DNA from: JAPPHA01 sp963664045
Lineage (GTDB): Bacteria; Pseudomonadota; Alphaproteobacteria; Rhodobacterales; Rhodobacteraceae
NCBI GenBank assembly: GCA_963664045.2
Contig: CAXXGT010000012.1
Span: 124,001 to 188,000 of the forward strand
Reading direction: 5' to 3'
Length of the DNA: 64,000 nucleotides
A program made the position numbers and the translations under genes. The stretch's first letter is position 1, and every line of letters starts with the position of its first letter. Below are positions 32,675 to 42,371 of the stretch, piece by piece. The notes under the pieces are model-generated. The model saw only the letters and a list, made by a program, of their open reading frames with translations, was not told the origin of the DNA and searched no databases.

Positions 32675-33941
32675 CAGGCGAGGCGCCGATGCCCTGAAGG
32701 ACGCGGGTTTCGGCATCTACGTTCATTGGCCATATTGCGAATCCATTTGCCCGTACTGCGATTTCAACGTCCACCTCTACAGATCGGTCGACGAGAGCGC
32801 CTGGATCAAGGCCTTCCGCTCGGAAATCAGTCATCACGCAAGGCTGCTTCCGGGGCGGAGCGTGGACTCCATATTCTTCGGCGGGGGAACCCCGAGCCTG
32901 ATGAGTCCCGAAATGGTACACGCCGTCATCGCCGACGTGGCCAACGCGTGGACCGTAACCCCCCGAACCGAAATCACCCTGGAGGCCAATCCGACGTCCG
33001 TGGAGTCCGGTCGCTTTGCCGGGTATTCTGAGGCCGGGGTCAACCGGATTTCGATCGGAGTTCAATCGCTGATCGATCCAGACCTGAAGAAGCTCGGGCG
33101 CAGGCATACTGCCGCCATGGCCCGGCGGGCGATCGAAATTGCGCGACAACACTTTTCGTCCGTCAGTATCGACATGATCTATGCGCGCCAGCACCAGAGC
33201 GTCGAGGCGTGGGCCGGCGAACTCCGGAACGCCCTTTGTTCCGGGGTCGACCACCTTTCGCTCTACCAGTTGACCATCAAGCCGGGAACGCGTTTCGGTT
33301 CCCTGGCCAAGCGAGGAAAACTGCGGGGACTACCCGGAGAGGATCTGGAGGCCGACTTGTTGGGGGTTACCGACGATCTTTGTTCGCGGTCCGGGTTTCC
33401 CGGATACGAGACCTCGAGTTATGCACGACCCGGGTACGCGTCCGTGCACAACCTGATTTACTGGCGGTATGGCGAATTCGCCGGGATCGGGCCCGGTGCC
33501 GACGGTCGAATTGTCTACAACGGGAGCGCGCGCAGAACCCGTGGAATTGCCGGCCCTGCGGACTGGCTTCGGTCGACCGAAACGACAGGGACGGGTGTTC
33601 GCCTTGTGGAATCCCTTCCGCCGGATGCCCTTTGCGACGAGTACCTCATTGCGTCCCTTCGTCTCAGGGAAGGAACGGACCTTGATCGCTATGCTGCCAT
33701 TGCGGACCGAAAGAACGCCGTTCCCGCATACCATGGTCTCGTCACCGACGGATTTCTTGAAGTCGACGGTCGGCGGTTGCGCGCAACGCATACCGGCCGC
33801 CCGCTTCTCGATTCGGTCCTGGGCGAACTCTGCCCTGATCCCCCGTTTCCAGGCCGCCAGGACCACGACCGCGCATTGCCGGATTTTCACGGCGACGAAT
33901 CGTTCCCACGGACGTTATCAGCTGACCGGAACAGCAGTTGA
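32646..33941 (+). CDS. hemW: Heme chaperone HemW (radical SAM, HemN-like)
   Basis: HemW binds heme and a [4Fe-4S] cluster and delivers heme to respiratory proteins. The 431-residue product has the radical SAM motif CESICPYC (C31, C35, C38), the SAM-binding FFGGGTPSLM near 77-86, EANPTSVES and SIGVQSLIDPDLKKLGRRH. The fourth cysteine of the coproporphyrinogen oxidase HemN motif (CxxxCxxCxC) is replaced by Phe (CDFN), which distinguishes HemW. The last 35 or so residues after LLDSVLGEL are polar and not typical, so the tail may be a local extension. Confidence 0.9.
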   Translation: MSTRAFVTPDRRGADALKDAGFGIYVHWPYCESICPYCDFNVHLYRSVDESAWIKAFRSEISHHARLLPGRSVDSIFFGGGTPSLMSPEMVHAVIADVANAWTVTPRTEITLEANPTSVESGRFAGYSEAGVNRISIGVQSLIDPDLKKLGRRHTAAMARRAIEIARQHFSSVSIDMIYARQHQSVEAWAGELRNALCSGVDHLSLYQLTIKPGTRFGSLAKRGKLRGLPGEDLEADLLGVTDDLCSRSGFPGYETSSYARPGYASVHNLIYWRYGEFAGIGPGADGRIVYNGSARRTRGIAGPADWLRSTETTGTGVRLVESLPPDALCDEYLIASLRLREGTDLDRYAAIADRKNAVPAYHGLVTDGFLEVDGRRLRATHTGRPLLDSVLGELCPDPPFPGRQDHDRALPDFHGDESFPRTLSADRNSS

Positions 33942-33956
33942 ACGCGCGTTGGATCC

Positions 33957-34655
33957 TCAGAGCGCCGCCGCAACCCAGTGGAGACAGCTTTCTATCGAAA
34001 AGACCGGCAGCCCCGTCGCTTCGCGGACCTGCCGGCTGTAGGGAGGCATGTTGGTGCATTCGAAGAGGATTGCGCCCAGGTCGTGGCGATTCTCGAGGAA
34101 GGAAACCGCCGCATCCACCACGTCCTGACCCGCTTGCTCAACATCCAGTTCGCTATCGTCGTCCAGAAGTGCGCGCTGAAACTCGCAACCCGTCCCGACA
34201 CCCCAGATCGGAGTTCCTTCCGGCACCCCCACTGCATCGAGATGAGCATCGGTGAGCGTCTCCCGGCAAATCGTCAGGATCCCGACACGGCGCCCTGGCG
34301 GCAACATGGCCTGAATCGGCGCTGCCTGCATCATGGCCGAAGTGACGACCGGCACATCCAGAGTCTCCGACATTTCCATCTGGAAAACTGACAGAAACCC
34401 GCAATTCGTCGTGATGACCTCAACTCCGTCGTCGACCAGTTCCCGGCCTGCTTCGATGAACGCCGGAAGCAGCCCCTCGGCGGAACGGCGAACGACGTGA
34501 TCCGGAGACGCACCGCGGACGACCTTGTATCTCACCGGAAACGGCCAGGTCCCGGCATTGCCCATGTCACCCGGAATCCTTGGAAAACGGGCATCGAGCA
34601 TAAGGATGCCGATCGGGGCTCCGTAGACAGCCTTACCCCCCTTTATCTTCGTCAT
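33957..34655 (-). CDS. Aspartate/glutamate racemase family protein
   Basis: The 232-residue product belongs to the Asp/Glu/hydantoin racemase superfamily. Two cysteines at the expected places could serve as acid and base: VITTNCGFLSVF and AILFECTNMPPYS. The start MTKIKGGKAVYGAPIGILML at 34655 has GAGGAGAAA upstream. Catabolic relatives racemise or isomerise amino acids, malate-type acids or hydantoins; the substrate is unknown. It converges on hemW with 15 bases between the genes. Confidence 0.8.
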   Translation of the reverse strand: MTKIKGGKAVYGAPIGILMLDARFPRIPGDMGNAGTWPFPVRYKVVRGASPDHVVRRSAEGLLPAFIEAGRELVDDGVEVITTNCGFLSVFQMEMSETLDVPVVTSAMMQAAPIQAMLPPGRRVGILTICRETLTDAHLDAVGVPEGTPIWGVGTGCEFQRALLDDDSELDVEQAGQDVVDAAVSFLENRHDLGAILFECTNMPPYSRQVREATGLPVFSIESCLHWVAAAL

Positions 34656-35143
34656 CGATTTCTCCTCAAGCAGTGCGTTCCAAGCTAGACTCGCGCATTG
34701 CCCCGTCCGCCAAAAAGGCTCGGGATCGTTTGTGTTTGGGGGCTGAAAGGATTTAAGGCAACCGGCAAAACGCCGTGGAAAAGCTTCGGGCGGAATTTCG
34801 GTCTCCGTGGAGACACGCCCCCGCTTGCCAATTTTGCGCATCGAATGATCGGTGCCACGGACTGCGCGGGAAAATCGGTTTCAAGAATCGGAGGATCTCT
34901 ACGGGCCCCGAACAAACCACTGTGGTGCGTCGCGCCGCTGCCGGCTCGTTACATGACTACATACTTACGATCAGCATAACTTCCCGGAAGGCGAGGGGAG
35001 CCGATTGCCACACCTGCAGGGCGTGTTTCCAACGCGGTATCACGCTGGGGCAATGAAGTACCGTTGAGTACCAACTGGTGCATCAGGTTTGCAAAGGTCG
35101 TGGCGCATTGCCGACGGTATGGGTATTGTCCATTTGATCGAGT
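34656..35143. other. Intergenic region without recognised gene
   Basis: Nearly 490 bases between the racemase-like gene and the membrane coiled-coil gene, which point away from each other. It should hold both promoters. No convincing coding frame, RNA gene or long inverted repeat was seen. Confidence 0.5.
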
Positions 35144-36532
35144 ATGTTTTCGAAGTGCCGATCTCGCGTTTTGTCGAATTCATCCCAAGTTCAGAGTGGC
35201 CAAGGGCAGAAAGTAAGGTGCTGCTTGCAACATGACCAGCAAAGACTCACGGCCAAGGAGGCCAATGATCTCCGGACCGCCAAGGAGCTGGAAAGGCATT
35301 TGGCTTGGCTCGCTTCGTTTACGCCCGCTGCGCTGGGCGTACTCGCGACCGCCTCCGGCATCTACACATATCTCGGAGTAACTTCGCTCCTCGAGGACAC
35401 CGGCGCGCTGAGTTTCTTTGCTGCGCTTGCCTATTCGGTCGCGGTTTCGGTGGGGATCTTCGTGTTCTGGAGTTACATGCTCAGGCTGTTGCCTTCCATG
35501 CGCAGCGCGGCCGGGTTCATCGGCCTCACTGTTTCGGTAGTTGTCGGCTCGTTCGCCATCATCGCGATGTCGAGCTGGCTCAACGCCGCAGCGCTTGCCG
35601 GAGCCGCAGCTGTCGAACAGCATCTTGAGCGGACTGTTAGAGACTACCAGTCCGCCCTCGAACAAGCGCACGACATTGCGCTCTCGGGGCAGGCGCTCGG
35701 CCGTGAGGTAAAACGTGCGCGCGAGAGCTTTGAGGCACTCGCCGTGCAGGAACGGTCGGGCCAACTGTCAGGTACGGCAGGCGAGGGCGCGGTTTTCCGG
35801 GTCCTGACACAGAAGACCGAGGAACTACGCAACCTTGAGGAACAGATCGCCGAACAGCAGCCGCTGATAGAGTCGGCCTACGACGACGGAAACTCCATCC
35901 TTGGCCGTATGCGCGCCCTGACCGTGGCGCCGGGGCCAGTGGAGCAGCGGTCAGTCGTATTCTCCGAGGAGAGCGTGCGGTTGGCGGGTGTGATTTCCAA
36001 CCTCAACCAGTATTCCGTGGCTCCATTGGTTGCGCGGGCAGCAAAGGACTTGCCCGCCTCGGTCGTGCTTCCGGAACTTGATGGCCGCAGCGCCGAAATC
36101 CGCAGCGCGCAATCCTCGACCATCGCTTCCGTTCTCGACGCTCTTGATCAACGAAGCCAGACATTACGCAGCGCCGCCGACGAGGTTCTCGCGCTAGAAT
36201 TGCCAATCGAGACGGCCTACAATCCGATCTCCAGCGCCGATGCAGTGATCCGTTACGCAGAGAATTTCATACCTTCATGGGCTGGAGCAATCGCGATCGA
36301 CCTGTTGCCTGCGATCCTGGTGTTTGTGCTCGCGATCACCCAGGCAGCAATCCGAAGCGGCCGTGACGGGATCGGGGTCGAAGAGTCGCTAACGCTCTCC
36401 GACCTCAAGACTGCAATGAACGCGATGCGTGACATCGAGACATCGATGGGTGCGGTTGACGCCGAAATCCGTCGCAGGAATTTAATCGAATCCACCGAAA
36501 CTGCACCGCCGAAACGGGACGCTTCAGAATAG
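35144..36532 (+). CDS. Multispanning membrane protein with large periplasmic or cytoplasmic coiled coil
   Basis: I do not recognise the family. The product (up to 462 residues) has membrane segments near 58-80, 85-110 and 122-140 (for example ALSFFAALAYSVAVSVGIFV and FIGLTVSVVVGSFAIIAMSS), then about 220 residues of mostly helical sequence rich in Glu, Gln and Arg (EEQIAEQQPLIESAYDDGNS), and a last membrane helix near 400-420 (AIDLLPAILVFVLAITQAAI) before a helical tail. The start is uncertain: ATG 35144 lacks a clear ribosome site, while TTG 35225 has AAGG nearby. Its TAG overlaps the next gene's GTG, so it works with the ClpP-like protease downstream. Confidence 0.6.
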   Translation: MFSKCRSRVLSNSSQVQSGQGQKVRCCLQHDQQRLTAKEANDLRTAKELERHLAWLASFTPAALGVLATASGIYTYLGVTSLLEDTGALSFFAALAYSVAVSVGIFVFWSYMLRLLPSMRSAAGFIGLTVSVVVGSFAIIAMSSWLNAAALAGAAAVEQHLERTVRDYQSALEQAHDIALSGQALGREVKRARESFEALAVQERSGQLSGTAGEGAVFRVLTQKTEELRNLEEQIAEQQPLIESAYDDGNSILGRMRALTVAPGPVEQRSVVFSEESVRLAGVISNLNQYSVAPLVARAAKDLPASVVLPELDGRSAEIRSAQSSTIASVLDALDQRSQTLRSAADEVLALELPIETAYNPISSADAVIRYAENFIPSWAGAIAIDLLPAILVFVLAITQAAIRSGRDGIGVEESLTLSDLKTAMNAMRDIETSMGAVDAEIRRRNLIESTETAPPKRDASE

Positions 36533-37323
36533 TGGCGGAACCCATGAGTTTCCTGCGCGGTATCTCCATGCGACGTGGGTTGACACTCGTTCTGATGACG
36601 CAGTTGGTGATCGCCGTGCTTCTCGTGGCAAGCGACATTGATGCGCGCTGGATTCCCCGACTGACACACGATGAAGACCTCCCGAACGGCCCCGTTTCCC
36701 CCGGCGACCAGTTGAGACGCTACGAACCTTTGTTGATCCGGCCTGACTTCACGCGCCCGGCCAGCCTGCCCGACGAGGTGAGGCTGCCGCAAGATCTGCC
36801 GCCCCGACTTGAATTCAAGGTTTCCAACGGTAGCGGTGGCGATTTTCTCCTGATCAACGGTCCGATCGAACCGGGCGACGCTGAAAGGTTTTCAGCCTTT
36901 CTGTCGAACCTCGGCGAACTGACAATGTCGGTGGTACTGAACAGCCCGGGCGGTGCGGTGACCGAGGCGCTTGCCATCGGGCGGCTGCTCCGTGAGAACA
37001 AGGCTACGACAATCGTCCATTCCGGCACTGCCTGCCTTTCGGCCTGCCCTTACATTCTGGCGGGAGGCGTGCTTCGGGAGGTTTCAGGCAGGGGCGCTGT
37101 CGGGATGCACCAGCACTATTACGACACGCCAGCCTACATGCCTGTTTTTCTGGCTGTGGAGGGTATCCAGCATGGACAGGGACGGACGATGGAATATCTC
37201 TTGGAAATGGGGATTTCGCCCAGCCTCCTGCTCTACTCGCTCAACACGCCGCCCGATAGCATCTATGTCCTGGTCAAGGAGGAATTGCTGGAGACCGGGC
37301 TGGCAACCAGCATCTTCGACTGA
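36532..37323 (+). CDS. ClpP/crotonase-fold periplasmic serine protease-like protein
   Basis: The 263-residue product has one N-terminal hydrophobic segment (LTLVLMTQLVIAVLLVA), so it is probably anchored or exported. The rest resembles the ClpP/SppA fold: VVLNSPGGAVTEALAIGRLL forms the oxyanion region, SGTACLSACPYILAGGVLRE carries the likely nucleophilic serine, and GAVGMHQHYYD the likely histidine. Similar periplasmic proteins lack Clp ATPase partners. GTG 36532 shares a base with the stop of the membrane coiled-coil gene, so the pair is translationally coupled; a second start at ATG 36544 is possible. Confidence 0.65.
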   Translation: MAEPMSFLRGISMRRGLTLVLMTQLVIAVLLVASDIDARWIPRLTHDEDLPNGPVSPGDQLRRYEPLLIRPDFTRPASLPDEVRLPQDLPPRLEFKVSNGSGGDFLLINGPIEPGDAERFSAFLSNLGELTMSVVLNSPGGAVTEALAIGRLLRENKATTIVHSGTACLSACPYILAGGVLREVSGRGAVGMHQHYYDTPAYMPVFLAVEGIQHGQGRTMEYLLEMGISPSLLLYSLNTPPDSIYVLVKEELLETGLATSIFD

Positions 37324-37867
37324 GCAGCCGGAATTTCGAAACCGTTCGGCGCGATCGAGGTGGGCTCGCCTCACCGGATACCGGCGGTATCCGGTCGGTT
37401 GCGCGGGGCGCGAAGGACAGGGCTTCAGTGTCACGATTGGTGCCCATTGCGGTTTCGCGACGCGTTTCATTTCGGCAGACTGTTCCTGCACTGACCATGC
37501 AGCCGTCGCGGCTGCCACGGGATTCGCACCTGGTCGGTCGATAATCCCGGTGGCACCGAGCGAACACAGGCGGACCCGATTGAACACGGCGTACCGACCC
37601 ATGCCGGCCTGATCGCCCAACCGCTTGAGAACCCTGACGCGCGGGCCAGCGAATGGGTGGTTCAGGAACGGCCTTGACAAGACACCCCATCCTCATTCCT
37701 GAATCGGCGACCGTTTCGGACCGCAACATCTGCCCTGCCCGCCTCGACATCTGCGACGGCCGGATTCGTGTTGATAGGCACGCGGATTTGGGTAGATTCG
37801 CCGCCGAAACGAGAGGCCATGATCGAGAATCTCGGCTTCAAAGGCGCCGGGCCATTCGGAGATTCCC
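37324..37867. other. Intergenic region without recognised gene
   Basis: About 540 bases between the ClpP-like gene and the oxidoreductase gene. A 198-codon minus-strand frame overlaps the end of the protease gene, but its translation is basic, low in hydrophobic structure and unlike any family I know. It should contain the promoter of the oxidoreductase gene. Confidence 0.5.
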
Positions 37868-39091
37868 ATGCACGTTGCTGTCATAGGCGCCGGTATCGTC
37901 GGCGTCTCTACAGCCATATGGCTGCAGCGCGAGGGCCATCAGGTTACGCTGGTCGACCGGGTCGGACCGGCCGCCGGCACGTCCCACGGGAATGCTGGAG
38001 TTCTCGCCGCCGGATCGGTCGTGCCGATTCCTGTTCCAGGTCTGGTTTCTAAGATCCCCAGGCTGCTTTTGGACCGGAATCAACCGCTGTTCCTGCGCTG
38101 GTCGTATCTTCCCCGGTTGCTTGTCTTCCTTCTGCCCTATCTCGCAAACGGTCGCCAGACTCCGGTAAAGCGGATTTCCGCCGCCCTGGCTGAACTGCTG
38201 AGGGATAGCCCCGATCAGCATCTCGTGCTTGCGGCGGGAACCGGGGCCGAGCGTTTCGTCAAGAAAAGTGATTATCTCTTCGCCTATACCAACCGCAGTG
38301 CCTATGAATCCGACAGGTCCGGGTGGGAAATTCGGCGAATACATGGGTTTCAATTCGAGGAAATGGATGAAGACCGTCTCGCCGATTACGATCCGGCTCT
38401 TGCCGGGCGTTTCGGTTTCGCCGTTCGTTGCCTTGACCACGGGTTCATCACCGACCCGGGCGAATACGTGTGCGCCCTTGCCAGGCACGTCGAGGAGAAT
38501 GGGGGCGAACTCAGAATTACCGAGGTGCACCGTGTTACCGAGGACGCGGTGGTGGAAACCGCCGAGGGAAAGATTTCAGCGGACCGTGCCATCGTAACGG
38601 CCGGTATCTGGTCGAAACGCCTGGTCGCCGGACTGGGGCTGAAAGTTCCGATTGAATCGGAGCGAGGTTACCACGTGGAATTCCACAACCCGTCAATCAG
38701 TTTACGTGCTCCCGTCATGGTGGCATCGCTCAAGGCCGTTCTCAGCCCGATGGAAAACCGGTTACGATGCGCCGGACTGGTCGAATTCGGCGGCCTCGAC
38801 GCGCCACCTTCTTCTGCTCCGATCGACCTGATCACGCGCGGAGTCCAGGGGCTCTTCCCGGACCTGACCTATGACCGGCTTCAGACCTGGATGGGTCACC
38901 GGCCCTCTACCACGGACTCGCTCCCGGTTATCGGGGCCATAAGCAGAAATGGACGTGTTCTTGCCGGCTTCGGTCATCAGCACGTCGGCCTGACGGCGGG
39001 ACCGAGGACCGGGAAATGGCTCTCGGGAATCGTGTCGGGGAACACGCCGAATGAAGATCTGTCGGCCTTCTCGCCGGCGCGGTTCCGTTAA
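37868..39091 (+). CDS. FAD-dependent D-amino acid dehydrogenase-like oxidoreductase (DadA type)
   Basis: The 407-residue product starts with the Rossmann FAD-binding motif VAVIGAGIVGVSTAIWLQRE and has the DAO-family segments AGTSHGNAGVLAAGSVVPIP, RAIVTAGIWSKRL and the C-terminal GRVLAGFGHQHVGLTAGPRT, with WMGHRPSTTDSLPVIG before it. Such enzymes oxidise D-amino acids to oxo acids and pass electrons to the respiratory chain. It stands alone on the plus strand. A functional link with the Asp/Glu racemase-like gene 3 kb upstream is only a guess. Confidence 0.85.
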   Translation: MHVAVIGAGIVGVSTAIWLQREGHQVTLVDRVGPAAGTSHGNAGVLAAGSVVPIPVPGLVSKIPRLLLDRNQPLFLRWSYLPRLLVFLLPYLANGRQTPVKRISAALAELLRDSPDQHLVLAAGTGAERFVKKSDYLFAYTNRSAYESDRSGWEIRRIHGFQFEEMDEDRLADYDPALAGRFGFAVRCLDHGFITDPGEYVCALARHVEENGGELRITEVHRVTEDAVVETAEGKISADRAIVTAGIWSKRLVAGLGLKVPIESERGYHVEFHNPSISLRAPVMVASLKAVLSPMENRLRCAGLVEFGGLDAPPSSAPIDLITRGVQGLFPDLTYDRLQTWMGHRPSTTDSLPVIGAISRNGRVLAGFGHQHVGLTAGPRTGKWLSGIVSGNTPNEDLSAFSPARFR

Positions 39092-39359
39092 ACCAGTACT
39101 CCGGTGTTTCCGGGCCGGAATTCTCCAACGTGCCGCCTTCGGGTTCAGAAGCAACGGAATCGCAGGGAACATTACATGTTAGGCGGGTCAGAATCGGCTC
39201 ATCATGATGTCTGAAGCAACCGCCAGCCCGAATTCGCATTATCCCCCCAGAAGCGTTTTTCACGGCACGTTGTTGATAACATACTGTACGTTTTTGTTGT
39301 CGGGGACATCCGGAAGTGGGCCCCGGTTTCCGGGGAAAAACAGACTGCCATCCCTGGAG
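39092..39359. other. Intergenic region
   Basis: About 270 bases after the oxidoreductase gene, AT-richer than its surroundings near 39240-39310. No gene is recognised. It may hold the promoter once used by the decayed nucleoside hydrolase. Confidence 0.4.
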
Positions 39360-39923
39360 CGGTGTCAGTGCCGCGCCAGTTCGCATCGAAGCAAAGTCGT
39401 GGCCGAGAATCAACGCGGTCGGAGCTCCGGGTGGACTCGCCGGCATAAAGGGTGGCCGTCGCCCACCCTGTCCCGGGACCGGGGTCGAATGCCCCCGCCA
39501 GTCCGGAGGCGCTCGCGGCCCTTTTTTGCACTGCGCGTACCGATCACCATGGTTGAACTCGATATTTGCCGAAAGGTGGGTTTCGACAGGACAGACCTGC
39601 GACATCTCATCCGCACGCGCGGAAGGGACGCCGCCCTGCTCGAGGACCTGGCAGGCGGAAATCTCGATATCGCTCTGGAACGAGGGCGCGATTCGATGGC
39701 AATCTACGATCCGGTCGCGGCGACCTTTATGGCCCAGCCGGAATATTTCGGCTTCAACGATGCACGTGTCGATGTGGTGCTTTCCGGTCCCGAGCGCGGC
39801 CGAACTGTCGTGGATTTCCAAACCGCGGGCGAGGCGTGCAATGCGAAGGTCGCGACCGACCCCCGACACGCGGCGGTAAAGCAGGCCTGCATGGGCGCTT
39901 TGTTGGGAGAGTGCGAACGATGA
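39360..39923 (+). pseudogene. Nucleoside hydrolase (IunH family), decayed 3' part
   Basis: The clear part is the C-terminus from 39540: VPITMVELDICRKVGFDRTD, ending FNDARVDVVLSGPERGRTVV and DFQ. This is the tail of inosine-uridine-type nucleoside hydrolases, where VPITMVGLD holds catalytic-site residues. Upstream, family-like pieces occur in other frames (a segment like EFNxxxxPEALAAL near 39488-39525), so at least two frameshifts are present. The N-terminal DTDPGxDD metal site is not seen. Its TGA overlaps the adenine deaminase ATG (ATGA), so the two formed a purine salvage operon. Confidence 0.7.
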
Positions 39924-41683
39924 GGTCGGAAGAACCGCGGGACCTGGATGCGGGCGATGTCCGCGCAAGGGCCGTTGACGCGGCAAGGGGTACAGAGCCG
40001 TTTGACCTCCTGCTGCACGGGGGATGCATCGCCGACGTGATTACCGGTCAGGTTCGGCCGGCGGATGTCGGGGTCGCCGGACCCCTGATCGCGAGCGTTC
40101 ATCCGCCCGGGGCGCGGCGCGACGCGCGCGCAACCCTCAATGCTGCCGGCAAGATCGTCGCGCCCGGCCTGATCGATGTCCACCTGCACATCGAGAGCTC
40201 CATGGTCACGCCACGAACCTACGGCGAGGCGGTGCTGGCACGCGGTGTGACCACCGTCGTGTGGGACCCGCATGAATTCGGAAATGTCTGCGGGGTCGAC
40301 GGCCTGAGGTGGGCCGTCGAGCAGGCACGCGACGCACCGCTCAGAATTCTCATGCTTGCACCTTCCTGCGTGCCCTCGGCCCCGGGCCTCGAGACTTCGG
40401 GGGCAGACTTCCATGCCGACACGCTGCGGGATGTGCTCGCATGGCCGGACATCCAAGGGCTCGCGGAGGTCATGGACATGCACGGCGTCATTGAGCGCAA
40501 GCCCCGCATGACGAAAATCGTCCAGGTAGGCCTGGCTTCCGGCAAGCCGGTCTTCGGCCACGCGCGCGGACTGTCAGGTCCGGACCTCAATGCCTACGCG
40601 GCAGCCGGGGTCTCTTCGGATCACGAGATTACCTCCGCAAAGGATCTCGGAAACAAGCTCGAAGCAGGCCTGTTCATCGAACTCAGGGGTTCTCACGACC
40701 ATCTCCTGCCTGCCTTCGTCGAGGCCCTCGCGGCATATCCCCGGGTGCCACAGACCATTGGCCTCTGCACGGACGACGTGTTCCCCGACGACCTGTGGAG
40801 CGCCGGCGGTCTCGACGATGTCCTGCGCCGCATCACGCGCTACGGCATGCCGGCCATCGAAGCGCTTCGGGCTGCCACACTGAACGCGGCGTTGCGGCTC
40901 GGGCGTCACGATCTTGGTGCCGTGGCGCCGGGGAGGAGAGCTGATCTCGCCGTTTTCTCGGATCTGTGCGACTACCGGGCCGAAGCGGTCATCTACAGCG
41001 GGGTCGAGGTTGGCCGCCGGTTTAACCGGCCCGACCAGTCCGGCGATCGGCTGGCACGGGGGCTCGGTCTGCGATCCTTCAGCCCCGAGGACTTTCTCGT
41101 CCGGGCCGGCCCGGGTCCCGTCCGTGTCGCCACAATCGATGAACCGCGCTTCACTCGATGGGGAGAGGCCGTGGCCTCGGTGGCGGACGGCTACGTGCGC
41201 CCGCCGGAGGGATCGATCACCATGGCGGTTGTCAATCGTCATGGTGCGGGAACTACGCCCAGGGTCGCGTTCCTCCGCGGCTGGGGCGCGTGGCGGGGTG
41301 CTTTCTGCACCACGGTTTCGCATGATTCCCACAATCTGACGGTCTTCGGATCCAGTGCAACCGACATGGCGGTCGCCGCCAATGCTGTACGCGCAGCTGG
41401 CGGCGGTCTCGCCGCCGTCTCGGATGGCCGGGTCAGGGCGACGCTGCCGCTGCCCGTCGCAGGCCTGGTTTCCGGGCGGCCGCTGCCGGAAGTGGCCGGC
41501 GCGTTCATGGCGGTGAAGGAAGCCATGGACGAAATCGCGGCGTGGAAGCCGCCCTACCGCGTGTTCAAGGCCTGTTTCGGCGCATCGCTCGCCTGCAATC
41601 CCGGGCCCCATCTCACTGACATGGGCATTGCCGACGCGGCGACAGGTATTATTCTCGCTTCGCCGGTTCTCGGAACCGTGTGA
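39920..41683 (+). CDS. ade: Adenine deaminase
   Basis: The enzyme converts adenine to hypoxanthine and ammonia. The 587-residue product matches Ade/YerA-type deaminases: a beta-sandwich start (PFDLLLHGGCIADVITGQVR), the metal-binding GLIDVHLHIESSM, TTVVWDPHEFGNVCG, PSCVPSAPGLETSG, SDHEITSAKD, CTDDVFPDDL and a C-terminal GAWRGAFCTTVSHDSHNLTV with its histidines. ATG 39920 is chosen because it overlaps the preceding stop and homology begins soon after. The partner nucleoside hydrolase is broken, so the enzyme probably uses adenine from other sources. Confidence 0.9.
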   Translation: MRSEEPRDLDAGDVRARAVDAARGTEPFDLLLHGGCIADVITGQVRPADVGVAGPLIASVHPPGARRDARATLNAAGKIVAPGLIDVHLHIESSMVTPRTYGEAVLARGVTTVVWDPHEFGNVCGVDGLRWAVEQARDAPLRILMLAPSCVPSAPGLETSGADFHADTLRDVLAWPDIQGLAEVMDMHGVIERKPRMTKIVQVGLASGKPVFGHARGLSGPDLNAYAAAGVSSDHEITSAKDLGNKLEAGLFIELRGSHDHLLPAFVEALAAYPRVPQTIGLCTDDVFPDDLWSAGGLDDVLRRITRYGMPAIEALRAATLNAALRLGRHDLGAVAPGRRADLAVFSDLCDYRAEAVIYSGVEVGRRFNRPDQSGDRLARGLGLRSFSPEDFLVRAGPGPVRVATIDEPRFTRWGEAVASVADGYVRPPEGSITMAVVNRHGAGTTPRVAFLRGWGAWRGAFCTTVSHDSHNLTVFGSSATDMAVAANAVRAAGGGLAAVSDGRVRATLPLPVAGLVSGRPLPEVAGAFMAVKEAMDEIAAWKPPYRVFKACFGASLACNPGPHLTDMGIADAATGIILASPVLGTV

Positions 41684-41960
41684 GGCGGCACATCGGGGGG
41701 CAGTGGCATTTTCAGCTGCGCAGCTGATCAATACCTTACATCTTGCGGGTCTTCTTCATTCATTCCGGAATGGCCGTTTCCTGTGACGGGGACTGGAGGG
41801 TTTGCGCGCTTCCCATCAAGCACGCCTGAATTGCCGAATTGTCAACCTGCGTGACCCCGTATTCGCCAGTATTGCGTGCGTCACCTTCAAACGGCATGAT
41901 CTTCAAGTAGCCGAACTGCGATAGCGGGATGCTGCGCTGGGCCATCCGGTCGCTGGATGA
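41684..41960. other. Spacer, no gene recognised
   Basis: Nearly 280 bases. A minus-strand frame here (ending with SQFGYLKIMPFEGDARNTGE and onward) has somewhat protein-like composition but matches nothing I know. Confidence 0.3.
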
Positions 41961-42269
41961 AGCTGGGAAGGATTCGTGCTTGAGAACCTGCTCGGTGCGG
42001 TGCCGGAGAGGGTAACGCCGTGGTTCTACCAAACGGCGGTCGGCGCCGATATCGACCTGGTATTGGAGATGTCAGGCGGAATACTGTGGGCGGCTGAAAT
42101 AAAACGCGGTCTCGCACCAAGGCTCGAAAAGGGATTCCACCACGCGCGGGAAGACCTCCAGCCTGAACGCTCGTTCGTCGTCTATTCAGGCGACGACCGG
42201 TACGCCAAGGGCGAAGGAGTCGAAGTGATCGGTGTAGGCGAACTGGCGTCGCTCCTCGCGAAGTCATGA
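41961..42269 (+). pseudogene. AAA ATPase with DUF4143, C-terminal fragment
   Basis: The frame SWEGFVLENLLGAVPERVTP, then WFYQTAVGADIDLVLEM and AAEIKRGLAPRLEKGF matches the C-terminal DUF4143 domain of a widespread class of AAA-type ATPases, where the G-x-E/D-I-D-L and EIK residues form a nuclease-like core. A TGA stands immediately before SWEG, and the ATPase part is absent. Translation could start at TTG 41976. It is most likely a remnant. Confidence 0.6.
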
Positions 42270-42371
42270 ATACACCCAGGCGCGGGGTATTCTTTGGCGC
42301 CGTAAATGGTTTCGGCGGTATACCGAATCGGGCCTAGTCATCGTTGGTCCGCCAGGAAGGGCAAGTTCACC

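Noticed and set aside
37084..37680. A 198-codon minus-strand frame
   Set aside because: It overlaps the end of the ClpP-like gene and its composition is not protein-like.
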